Source: Pseudoalteromonas shioyasakiensis
GTDB taxonomy: Bacteria; Pseudomonadota; Gammaproteobacteria; Enterobacterales; Alteromonadaceae
Length of the DNA stretch: 35,039 nt
Assembly: GCF_001550135.1 (NCBI RefSeq)
Contig: NZ_LRUE01000004.1
Coordinates: 1 to 35,039 of the forward strand
Direction: 5' to 3'
Both the position numbers and the translations under genes were made by a program. The notes under the pieces are model-generated. The model worked only from the letters and a program-made list of their open reading frames with translations, made no database searches and had not been told where the DNA came from. Positions 9,020 to 17,100 of this stretch are shown here, one piece after another. Numbering within the stretch: position 1 is the stretch's first letter; every line of letters starts with the position of its first letter.

Positions 9020-10441
9020 TTAAGCTACGCCAGTAATTGGCTGGGCAAAGCTGCTGGTTTGCTCTGTTTGACTAAACCATGCAAGCTGATGATGCAATGA
9101 TGCAACTTCGCCAATAATTAATAAGGCGGGTGAGATAATGCTATGGCGTGAAATCAAATCAGCCAGCTCACCTAATTGCCCTGTAACCACACGTTGTTCT
9201 TTACGTGTGCCGTTTTCGATAATGGCAACGGGGGTATCTGCACCGCGGCCATGTTTTAATAGTTGTGCTTGAATATGCGGTGATTTAATCACTCCCATAT
9301 AAATCGCTAAGGTCTGATTTGGCTTGGCAAGTGACTGCCAATCTAATTCTTGACCATCTTTTTTACAGTGACCCGTTACAAACTGAATGGCTTGCGCATG
9401 ATCTCTGTGAGTAAGTGGAATACCTGCATAAGCGCTACAACCTGCAGCAGCAGTAATACCCGGTACGATTTGGTAACGCACTTTATTCGCGGCAAGAACT
9501 TGTACTTCTTCACCACCACGACCATAAATAAATGGGTCGCCACCTTTAATACGGCATACTTTTTTGCCTTGCTTGGCAAAATCGACCAACATCTGATTGG
9601 TATCTTCTTGCGCCACGCTGTGATCGCCTAAACGTTTACCTACGCAAACTAGGTCGGCATCACGGCGTACTAAATCCATAATTTCATCAGAAACCAAGTA
9701 GTCATATACAACTACGTCGGCTTGTTGCATTAACTGCAGTGCTTTTAGTGTTAATAGCTCTGGGTCACCTGGGCCTGCACCTACAACATACACTTCGCCT
9801 TCAGGTTCTGGCTTTGCATCTAACAATTGCTCTAACTGCGCTGTTGCAGCTTCGGTATTACCCGCTTGGACTTTACTTACAACTGATGAATCAAATACGC
9901 CTTCCCAAAACTGACGACGATCAGCAAAGTGTTTAAAGCGTTGTTTTACTTTGTCACGAAAGCTACCAACTAATGTAGCAAGTGGACCAATATGCTGTGG
10001 AATAAGCGTTTCGAGTTTTTCGCGTAAACGACGTGCTAATACTGGCGCTGTGCCTGCGCTTGAAATTGCAATTGTGATTGGATCACGGTCAACAATTGAT
10101 GGAAAAATAAAGCTGCACTTAGGTTGATCGTCCACCACGTTAACGAAAATATTGCGCGCATTAGCAAGTTCGAACACATCTTTGTTAACGCTGTCTATAT
10201 CAGTTGCAGCGATTACCAGCATTTGCTGATCTAAATACTGTTCTTTGAAAAAGTCGTTAATGAGTGTTACATCACCTTTCTCAGCAAGTTCTCGAAGTTC
10301 ATCACAAAATTCAGGGGCGACTAGCGTCACATGAGCACGCGCTTTTAAAAACGCACGGCATTTGCGTAATGCGACATCTCCACCGCCGACTACCAGCACA
10401 GGTTTGTCGTCTAATTTGGTAAAGATTGGTAAATATTGCAC
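9020..10441 (-). CDS. cysG: Siroheme synthase CysG (dehydrogenase/ferrochelatase plus uroporphyrinogen-III methyltransferase)
   Basis: CysG converts uroporphyrinogen III to siroheme, the cofactor of sulfite and nitrite reductases. The N-terminal module has the NAD site VLVVGGGDVALRK, then SSAGTAPVLARRLREKLE. The C-terminal SUMT module begins VYVVGAGPGDPELLT and contains GKRLGDHSVAQ, RIKGGDPFIYGRGGEE and GITAAAGCSAYAGIPLTHR. An ATG exists at 10489, but I prefer GTG at 10441 (473 aa). CysG proteins start right at the (V/D)xYLPIF-type sequence, AGGGGTGAG precedes the GTG, and the likely promoter -10 at 10494-10499 would put transcription initiation next to the ATG. It is the first gene of the operon. 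Sulfite reductase genes are not in the window. Confidence 0.94.
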   Translation of the reverse strand: MQYLPIFTKLDDKPVLVVGGGDVALRKCRAFLKARAHVTLVAPEFCDELRELAEKGDVTLINDFFKEQYLDQQMLVIAATDIDSVNKDVFELANARNIFVNVVDDQPKCSFIFPSIVDRDPITIAISSAGTAPVLARRLREKLETLIPQHIGPLATLVGSFRDKVKQRFKHFADRRQFWEGVFDSSVVSKVQAGNTEAATAQLEQLLDAKPEPEGEVYVVGAGPGDPELLTLKALQLMQQADVVVYDYLVSDEIMDLVRRDADLVCVGKRLGDHSVAQEDTNQMLVDFAKQGKKVCRIKGGDPFIYGRGGEEVQVLAANKVRYQIVPGITAAAGCSAYAGIPLTHRDHAQAIQFVTGHCKKDGQELDWQSLAKPNQTLAIYMGVIKSPHIQAQLLKHGRGADTPVAIIENGTRKEQRVVTGQLGELADLISRHSIISPALLIIGEVASLHHQLAWFSQTEQTSSFAQPITGVA

Positions 10442-10493
10442 TTTGTTCTCACCCCTAAAACACATCAAGAAACTGCTTATTGCAGGCAAGCAG

Positions 10494-10556
10494 AATATAG
10501 TGCTCTAAAAAAAGTAAAAAATAATTAAAACCAAGTTTATATAACTAAAAGTTATA
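10494..10556 (-). promoter_or_regulatory. Probable cys operon promoter with LysR-type (CysB-like) dyad
   Basis: On the minus strand TATATT (10499-10494) is a fair -10 box, but no good -35 accompanies it. Upstream is the perfect dyad TATAACT-AAA-AGTTATA (10540-10556), centred about 60 bp before the expected start point. A weak -35 plus an ATAAC-N5-GTTAT dyad near -60 is the usual arrangement for a LysR-family activator. CysB is the obvious candidate by context. The elements are seen; the assignment is inference. Confidence 0.5.
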
Positions 10557-10669
10557 CCAGGTGGTTTGTTTTGGCTTAAGACTTAGTTAACAAGGGATTG
10601 CGGCGAGTTACAAGTAAATAAGCAGCCTTATGGTGATTAGTTATGATTTATAGCCGAATGATAAAAATT

Positions 10670-10678
10670 TGCTACTAT
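10670..10678 (+). promoter_or_regulatory. Extended -10 promoter candidate for deoC
   Basis: TGCTACTAT fits TGN-TATAAT with one mismatch and lies 35 nt before the deoC ATG. No convincing -35 is present, which is tolerated by extended -10 promoters. No clear DeoR or CytR site was recognised. Confidence 0.45.
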
Positions 10679-10712
10679 AGGTCACTAATATGGCAACACA
10701 AATATAAGAGCT

Positions 10713-11456
10713 ATGACTAAAATGCAAACAAGCGCTGCCCAAGCGGTGGCACTGATGGACTTAACAACTCTAAATGACAGCGACACAACAGAAACCATTA
10801 ATAACTTGGTTGCCAGTATTGAGCCAACGTTAGGCATTCCTGCAGCGGTATGTGTGTATAGCCAGTTTGTAAGCGATGCAAAGCTTGCTCTCGCTGAGCG
10901 TGAACTACAGCAAGTCAAAGTGGCTACAGTTACTAACTTTCCTAGTGGGGAGCAACCGTTAGAGCAAGTGTTAAATGAAACCTTATTTGCCATTGAACGC
11001 GGCGCTGAGGAAATTGATTTAGTGATCCCCTACAAAGCGCTTATTGGTGGTGATGAGCGCAAAGTTTTAGAGTATGTCAAAGCGTCAAAAGAGGCATGTG
11101 GTACACAAGCGCAGCTTAAAGTCATTATCGAAAGTGGCGAATTAAGTGATGATCTCATTGCAACAGCAACTAAGCTGGCAATTGATGGCGGCGCTGATTT
11201 TGTTAAAACCAGTACTGGTAAAGTGGCTGTCAATGCAACGCTAGCTGCAACAGACATCATGTTGAACAGCATAAAAGCGAGTGGCAAAAAGGTTGGTTTT
11301 AAGGCGGCAGGCGGGGTCAGAACAGTCACCGAAGCTGCTGAGTATTTAGCCCTAGCTGAATCAATTATGGGTGAAGCGTACTTACAACCCGAGCTATTTC
11401 GTTTTGGCGCTTCTGGGTTATTAAAAGATGTGTATGCAACATTAAATGAATCGTGA
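10713..11456 (+). CDS. deoC: Deoxyribose-phosphate aldolase DeoC
   Basis: DeoC cleaves 2-deoxyribose-5-phosphate to glyceraldehyde-3-phosphate and acetaldehyde in deoxynucleoside catabolism, in the cytoplasm. The 247-aa protein shows the class I aldolase sites of the family: D102 in EIDLVIPY, the Schiff-base lysine K165 in ADFVKTSTGK, and K197 in GFKAAGGVR. These agree in spacing with E. coli D102, K167 and K201. AAGAG just upstream of the ATG serves as ribosome binding site. The usual partners deoA, deoB and deoD are absent here. Instead an unrelated gene overlaps its last 11 nt. Confidence 0.97.
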   Translation: MTKMQTSAAQAVALMDLTTLNDSDTTETINNLVASIEPTLGIPAAVCVYSQFVSDAKLALAERELQQVKVATVTNFPSGEQPLEQVLNETLFAIERGAEEIDLVIPYKALIGGDERKVLEYVKASKEACGTQAQLKVIIESGELSDDLIATATKLAIDGGADFVKTSTGKVAVNATLAATDIMLNSIKASGKKVGFKAAGGVRTVTEAAEYLALAESIMGEAYLQPELFRFGASGLLKDVYATLNES

Positions 11457-11946
11457 AAGTGAACAAGAGAAAATAGCGCTCGAGCACGGCGCAGCAAAGT
11501 TGTTTTTGCGCTGTTACGAAAAGCAGTTTGGCGTGAGTATGCGCAATATTTGGCATAACACGCCGAGTAAACCAGACGTGAGTTGTTATAAAGGTGATGA
11601 ACGGCTTGATATTGAAGTCGCACATTTATATGCCAGCGAAACAGAAGCAATGGCGGTGTTAGGTCGGCCGCTGTCTATCTCAATGCAACGAGATCTTGCT
11701 GAAATGGCTTTAGCACCGAGTAACGAGCGTTTGCACTGTGCTTTACATCGTTTGCTAGCACAAAAAGCCAAGAAACATTACGAGTCTACTCAGCCTTGGT
11801 TATTAATACGCAATGCCAGTACTATATGGCATCTTGATGATTTTAAGTCAGTACTTACTCACCTTGATGTGCCTAAGCATCATCCATTTCAACAAATTTG
11901 GCTGTTATGTGATTTTTATCGTGGTGAGCTATTACAAATTTTATAA
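11446..11946 (+). CDS. Unknown protein overlapping deoC, possible PD-(D/E)xK-like fold
   Basis: I do not recognise this 166-aa family. It has no signal peptide or membrane segment and is predicted soluble. It starts MNRESEQEKIALEHGAAKLF within the last 11 nt of deoC in another frame, so translation is probably coupled to deoC. Residues 43-57 hold P43-D44, ten residues, then D55-I-E57. An N-terminal acidic helix precedes this, and a hydrophobic C-terminal strand (IWLLCDFY) follows. The spacing recalls PD-(D/E)xK nucleases in which the lysine is replaced by Glu, as in BamHI. This is a motif-level resemblance only. No partner methylase or toxin/antitoxin gene is adjacent. The reading frame is real judging from coupling, length and codon usage; the function is unknown. 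Confidence 0.72.
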   Translation: MNRESEQEKIALEHGAAKLFLRCYEKQFGVSMRNIWHNTPSKPDVSCYKGDERLDIEVAHLYASETEAMAVLGRPLSISMQRDLAEMALAPSNERLHCALHRLLAQKAKKHYESTQPWLLIRNASTIWHLDDFKSVLTHLDVPKHHPFQQIWLLCDFYRGELLQIL

Positions 11947-11964
11947 TGGAATGAGATAACAACA

Positions 11965-12813
11965 ATGAAATTTAAACGTTCAGGGACGCAAACACTTCTA
12001 TCGAGTGTTTTTCCAAGTTTAGCATTAGCAGGTGTAGTTGCTGTATCGCTCACGGCGTGTACTAACCCAAGTACACCAGCGGGTGAAGAGGGTTACGTAT
12101 TTGAAAAGCCGCGGGTGTTTGGCGAAGGCGGTTATCAAGGCACTATGATTGGCCCAGCTAACTACGGCATGTCACTTTGGCGCAATCAGGTGATTAATAT
12201 TGATATGCGCCCGAATACGTATACTGAAGCATTTAAAATCTTAGCTAACGATGACTTAAACATTAGTTTTGATTTTCATGCGGTCATTTCAATAGAAAGC
12301 GGCTCTGTCAGAGCGGTGGTTGAGCAATACGGTGGTGAAGATTGGTATCCGCGATTTGTCCGTGAAACATTTAGAACTTATGTGCGTGATATAGTGCAGC
12401 AATACGATAGCGGCGTGTTAAAAACCAATCGCGAGAAAATAGCTGCAGAAGTAACAGCCCGGTTAAAAGCGTATTTAGAACCAACGCCATTTAAGCTCGC
12501 CAATGTCGTAGTGGGAAATATTAACTATCCGGCTATTGTTGCTAATGCTGTTGAGAAAAAGTTGGCTGCACAACAATTACTGTCTGAAAAAGAAACGCAA
12601 AAAGAAATTGCACGAAAAGATGCTGAGATCCGTGTAGAAGAAGCGAAAGGTATTGCACAGGCGCAAAAAATAATTAATGCCACTTTGACGCCAAATTATC
12701 TACAACATGAAGCTATTAATGCGCAGTTAAAGATGGCTGAGTCACCTAACCATACAACAGTTTATATTCCTGTTGGTAACAATGGTGTACCACTGGTGAA
12801 AGGCACAAACTAA
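11965..12813 (+). CDS. SPFH/prohibitin-domain lipoprotein
   Basis: The protein is 282 aa with a lipoprotein signal peptide: a basic N terminus, a hydrophobic stretch and the lipobox SLTAC, with Cys32 as lipidation site. An SPFH (band 7) domain covers about residues 40-200, with INIDMRPNTYTEA, DLNISFDFHAVISI, FRTYVRDIVQQYD and FKLANVVVGNINYP. A charged coiled coil follows (about 185-240, AAQQLLSEKETQKEIARKDAEI and on). Known SPFH proteins oligomerise into membrane-associated rings that act as scaffolds or protease regulators. No partner protease such as HflC, NfeD or FtsH is encoded nearby. It lies 18 nt after the preceding gene and may be in the deoC transcript. It ends at a shared convergent terminator. 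The cellular role is not predictable from the window. Confidence 0.85.
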   Translation: MKFKRSGTQTLLSSVFPSLALAGVVAVSLTACTNPSTPAGEEGYVFEKPRVFGEGGYQGTMIGPANYGMSLWRNQVINIDMRPNTYTEAFKILANDDLNISFDFHAVISIESGSVRAVVEQYGGEDWYPRFVRETFRTYVRDIVQQYDSGVLKTNREKIAAEVTARLKAYLEPTPFKLANVVVGNINYPAIVANAVEKKLAAQQLLSEKETQKEIARKDAEIRVEEAKGIAQAQKIINATLTPNYLQHEAINAQLKMAESPNHTTVYIPVGNNGVPLVKGTN

Positions 12814-12820
12814 GGGTTTA

Positions 12821-12846
12821 AACAGCCAGTGCTGGCACTGGCTGTT
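12821..12846. terminator. Bidirectional terminator hairpin between convergent lipoprotein genes
   Basis: AACAGCCAGTG, CTGG and CACTGGCTGTT form an 11-bp perfect stem with a 4-nt loop. It lies in the 40-nt gap between two convergent stop codons. T-tracts on either side are short, so efficiency is uncertain. Confidence 0.75.
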
Positions 12847-12853
12847 AGTTTGC

Positions 12854-13987
12854 TTAGTTAAATTTAAACATACTGCCAAAGCTTTCTAAACTTGATTTGT
12901 TCGTTTTGGCAATACACCCTGAATCATCAAGCGACTTTTTAGTCGTCTCATCAGCAAGGCCAGTCACTTTCAGCTTTTTTTCTTGCTGATATTCAGTGAG
13001 AGCAATCACCGTTGCTTGATCGTACTCTACGTCTTCTATTTCATATTCTTCGTAGTGAGGCTGCCTTTTCAAATAACCCAAACAAACCAAGTTCAGTCGT
13101 GACATCGCTAAGTCTGTTTTTTCGTAGTAAGGCATTCTGTGAGTTGGAACACTAACCGATGCAACTGGCGCTTTAGCAGGAGCTGCAGCTGCGGTTACTT
13201 TTAGTGGTGCAGGGGCTGTATGGCCAGCTGCAATGGTGTTATCACTATTATAGCGATAATAAGTTGTTGGCACTTTTGATTCTAAAAACTCAACAGCTTT
13301 TACGATCACTTCGCGCAATGCTTTTTCTTTTGGCGTGTTTGACCAGCTACTTAGATTACCACCAACGAGTGCACCACCAAAATTGGTGGCAGCTGATGTA
13401 AAGTCAAAATCTTTACTGCCGCCCTCAACACTGGTAGCGGCTAAAATGCGTGAAGTACGCGTATCGATTAAGCGTAAATCTATCGCCATGTGCGAACTTG
13501 AAAAACCAGCCGATACCGAGCTAAATACATCACCGATAAAGCCACCACTGCCGACACGAGTGCCTGAGTTGTCATCATCAAATTCTGTGACTGCGGCAAC
13601 CACAACAATTTCGGCTCCCTCTATTTCACCATACGCAGCTCCTGATGCTGCACTCACGCGGCCTGATACAGCAAGGTCTTGTTCTGATAATACGGCATCA
13701 AGTGCTTGTCGCTCTAAAACAATAAAGCGATTTGTACTGACTAATGCGGTTGTGAGTTGATCGGCCATACCTTCACCAATTTCTTTACGCCACCAACGTG
13801 AATCGTTTGATTTATCAGTAAAGCGGGCAACAGCGATCCGAGCTTTTGGACCATTGTATTGCTGTTGTGCAACTTCGTTTATATCTGGGCTATTGGTATT
13901 GCTGGTGGTTGTCGAAGTACTCTGGCATGCAGTAAGTGCCGCAGCAAGTAACGTAATCGAAATTGCTTTGTGTGTTTTGGTGAGCAT
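12854..13987 (-). CDS. CsgG/HfaB-type lipoprotein with C-terminal peptidoglycan-binding-like segment
   Basis: The 377-aa protein has a lipoprotein signal peptide with lipobox LTAC, lipid Cys21. Residues about 45-240 resemble the CsgG family of curli-assembly lipoproteins: ARIAVARFTDKSNDSRWW, GMADQLTTALVSTNRFIVLERQ, GAEIVVVAAVTEFDDD, DLRLIDTRTSRILAAT, and KALREVIVKAVEFL. After an Ala/Pro-rich linker (about 255-285), the C terminus (about 325-360) resembles PG_binding_1 (ATVIALTEYQQEKKLKVTG, then TTKKSL). AAGGA lies 8 nt before the ATG. No csgA, csgB, csgE or csgF gene is adjacent, so a curli role is not supported. CsgG-like proteins of this type occur widely as outer-membrane lipoproteins of unclear function. 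Monocistronic. Confidence 0.85.
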   Translation of the reverse strand: MLTKTHKAISITLLAAALTACQSTSTTTSNTNSPDINEVAQQQYNGPKARIAVARFTDKSNDSRWWRKEIGEGMADQLTTALVSTNRFIVLERQALDAVLSEQDLAVSGRVSAASGAAYGEIEGAEIVVVAAVTEFDDDNSGTRVGSGGFIGDVFSSVSAGFSSSHMAIDLRLIDTRTSRILAATSVEGGSKDFDFTSAATNFGGALVGGNLSSWSNTPKEKALREVIVKAVEFLESKVPTTYYRYNSDNTIAAGHTAPAPLKVTAAAAPAKAPVASVSVPTHRMPYYEKTDLAMSRLNLVCLGYLKRQPHYEEYEIEDVEYDQATVIALTEYQQEKKLKVTGLADETTKKSLDDSGCIAKTNKSSLESFGSMFKFN

Positions 13988-14112
13988 ATGACTTTCCTTA
14001 ACTTATATCTCATGCAGTAAATAACGCCGCACTATGGGCTTTGTTGTTATTGACGTTTGTATGGATAAGCTATAAAAATCAGTGTTTTATTAATAGCACT
14101 CAGGCGAAAAGT

Positions 14113-17100
14113 TTATTCACTTACACGAAATTCGGCATGTTTTTGATGTTTTTCTCGATACTGTTTTGGTGATAAGCCTGCATAGCTCTTAAAGCTTCGG
14201 GCAAAATAGCTTTGCGAGCTAAAACCCGCTTGATCCGCGATTTGACCAATTGCTAATTCGCTATCGATTAGCTGCTTTTTTGCAAATTCTAAGCGAGTAT
14301 TACGCAAATAATCAGAAGGCGTTTGTGAGTACAAGGCTTTCATTTTTAGTTGCAGCGCACGGGGACTTAAACATAACACAGAGGCTAGCTGCTCAACCGA
14401 GAAGCTTTCATCTTGGTAGTGTGCTTGTACTGTCTGCTTAAGCTTTTCAGTGAAGGAATAATCTTTATTTTGTACTGTTACAGCGGCTGTATCACTATTC
14501 AGAGGAGCTGCCAGTTGTGCTGTTAGGTGCTGGTTTAAAATATGTCTTAGATTAAGCAGGCCTTTTACTCTGCTTACTAGTAGAGTAGGTTCAAAAGGTT
14601 TACTCAAAAAATCATCAGCTAATAAATCAAGCCCTTTTAAGCGGCTGTGGGTATCTGCTTTAGCAGAAAGTAATAATACTGGGATATGACTGGTGGCTGG
14701 GTTTGAACGCAGTGCTGCTAATAATTGATAACCATCCATATTTGGCATCATCACATCACTAATAATGAGTTCAGGCAGGTCTGTTTGGCATAAATCAAGC
14801 GCTTGCTGACCATCAGTTGCACAGATACAGTTAAACTCGTTATTAAATAAAGAAAGGAGCAGCTCTGCCATTTCCTCATTATCCTCAACAATAAGCAATG
14901 TCTGTTGTGAGGTAAGAACTTGCGTAGCACTATTAATGTGATTATCAGCACTTTCAACCATAGGCAATGATACAGTGAAGCAGCTACCTTCAGCGATTTT
15001 ACTGCTTACACTGATAGAACCACCGTATTGTTCAACGAGTTGTTTTACTAAGCTCAGGCCAATACCACTACCTGGTTCAGATGATGCTACGCGAGTAAAG
15101 CGCTGAAAAACCGACTGCTGATGCTCACTGGCAATACCCACACCGGTATCCGTAATTTTAAACTGTAACGCTTGTTGCACTTCACTAAGGTGAATAGCGA
15201 CTGTGCCACCTGCAGGGGTGTACTTAAGTGCATTGCTTATCAGGTTACTAAAAATCGAGTGAGCATGTTCAGGAGCAAGGTTAATCTTAAGTGCTTTAGT
15301 GGTGGTGTCAGTAAAGTTAAATTGCAGCTTTTTTTGCTCATACAGAGGCCTGAAATCCGCCACTAAATCTGTTAAAAATGGCGTAATAGCATAAGGGCTG
15401 ACAGTGTAAATTGCCGTGCTTGGGCGTTGACTCAATTGTAAAAGTTGATTGATGAGCTCAAGTAAGCGCTGGCAGTTACGTTTGATGCTCGCTAGTTGCG
15501 ATTGAGCTTGAGAGTCTGCATTGCTTCGCTGTAACTGACTGATCGGAGCGAGTATTAAGCTAAGTGGTGTTTTGAGTTCATGACTAATGTTATCTAAAAA
15601 TTGATCTTTTAATTTGTTTAACTCAATTTCGGTTTGCTTCTCTTGCTCTGCTAGTTTGCGCTTGTACAAGGCATTTAACACAAGCCAAATCAGTGCTAAA
15701 GCAAACGTAAAGTAAATGCCGTAGGCTAATTTAGTTTGCCACCAAGGAGGCACAACAGTAAGCGCTAATAGCTGTGTACTGTCACTCCATTGGCCATATT
15801 GATCTTTTGCTTTTAGCAATAACTGGTAGTGACCAGCAGGCAATTGCGGATAGTTAATTTGCCTAAGGGATGCATCGGTATATAAAAATTGCTCATCAAA
15901 GCCAGCTAGCTTGTAGCCATATTGGTAATGTTTTGGAGTCGCGCCATTTTTTAATGCACTAAATTTAAAGCCGATAACCCCCGCTGATTTTGCAAACGAG
16001 AATGTCTGAGTTGCACTAGCAAGCGTATTGGTTTGCTTATCAAAATGATTACTTTTAATTGCTCGGTTATTAAGTAATAACTCAGTTAACACTGGAGTCG
16101 GGGGAGTGTGCGATAAGGTTAGTTGCTCTGGGTAAAAATGATTATAGCCATTAATACCCCCAAAAAATAACTCGCCATCGTCTGCTTGAAAGCTCGCACC
16201 TAATATAAATGACTGGTGTTGAATACCATCTTCAGGCAAAAACTGCTGCATTTGCTGTGTGCTGGGGTTATAGCGAGTGAGTCCGTCATTGGTCGCAAGC
16301 CAAAGCATGCCCTGTTTATCGGCAAGAATGTCGAAAATGTTGTCATTAGCTAAACCTTGCTGTTCAGTAATGTGTTTCACTGTGAGGGTACGCTTGTTGA
16401 CTTGATTCAAGCCTTGCATGGTGCCAACCCAAATGCTGTCTTCACTGAGTAATAAAGAGGTAACCATATTGTGGCTAAGCCCTGTCTCGCCGGAATCTTG
16501 CTCATCTAATAAACTAAATTGCTCTGTTGAGATATCGAGTTTATTGAGTCCTGCTCGGGTACCAATCCATAGTGCGTGCTCTTCATTATCATAAGCCAAA
16601 GTAAATACGGTGTTGTTGGCAAGGCTATTTTGCGCATCATTGTGCTTATAGTGAGTCACCTTGGCAGAGGTTGGTTCAAAGCGGGTTAAGCCTTGGTTAC
16701 TACCTAGCCAAAGTGCACCTGTTTTGTCGCTGGTAATTGCGTAAACACGATCACTGGCTAGCTGGTGGCTTTGCATGGTGAAAGTTGTAAACTCATCAAG
16801 GCTGTCTTGATACTTAATTAAACCGCCACCGTAAGTACCAACCCATAATTGCTGGTTAGCATCTTCGTGTAGGGCAAATATATTGTTATTAGGTAGGGCG
16901 TTTTTAAAGTGCTGATAACCAGACGTTGTTTTGCGGTTGAGTCCATCACGGGTTCCAACCCATACCTCACCATTGGCTCTTTTAACTATTGAACGAACAA
17001 AGTTATGACTTAACGAATTTGCTTGAGAGGTTTTTAATTGATGAGAGAACTGTTGCTGCTTAGGATCATAGCGGTGCACACCATAGCCATCAGTACCTAG

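Noticed and set aside
11030..11650. 206-aa ORF antisense to deoC and its downstream neighbour
   Set aside because: It overlaps two well-supported plus-strand genes, and its composition reads as a shadow frame.
14050..14076. Plus-strand TTGACG-N15-TATAAA promoter
   Set aside because: The spacing is too short, and it would only drive antisense RNA into the hybrid sensor gene. The boxes are likely fortuitous in AT-rich DNA.
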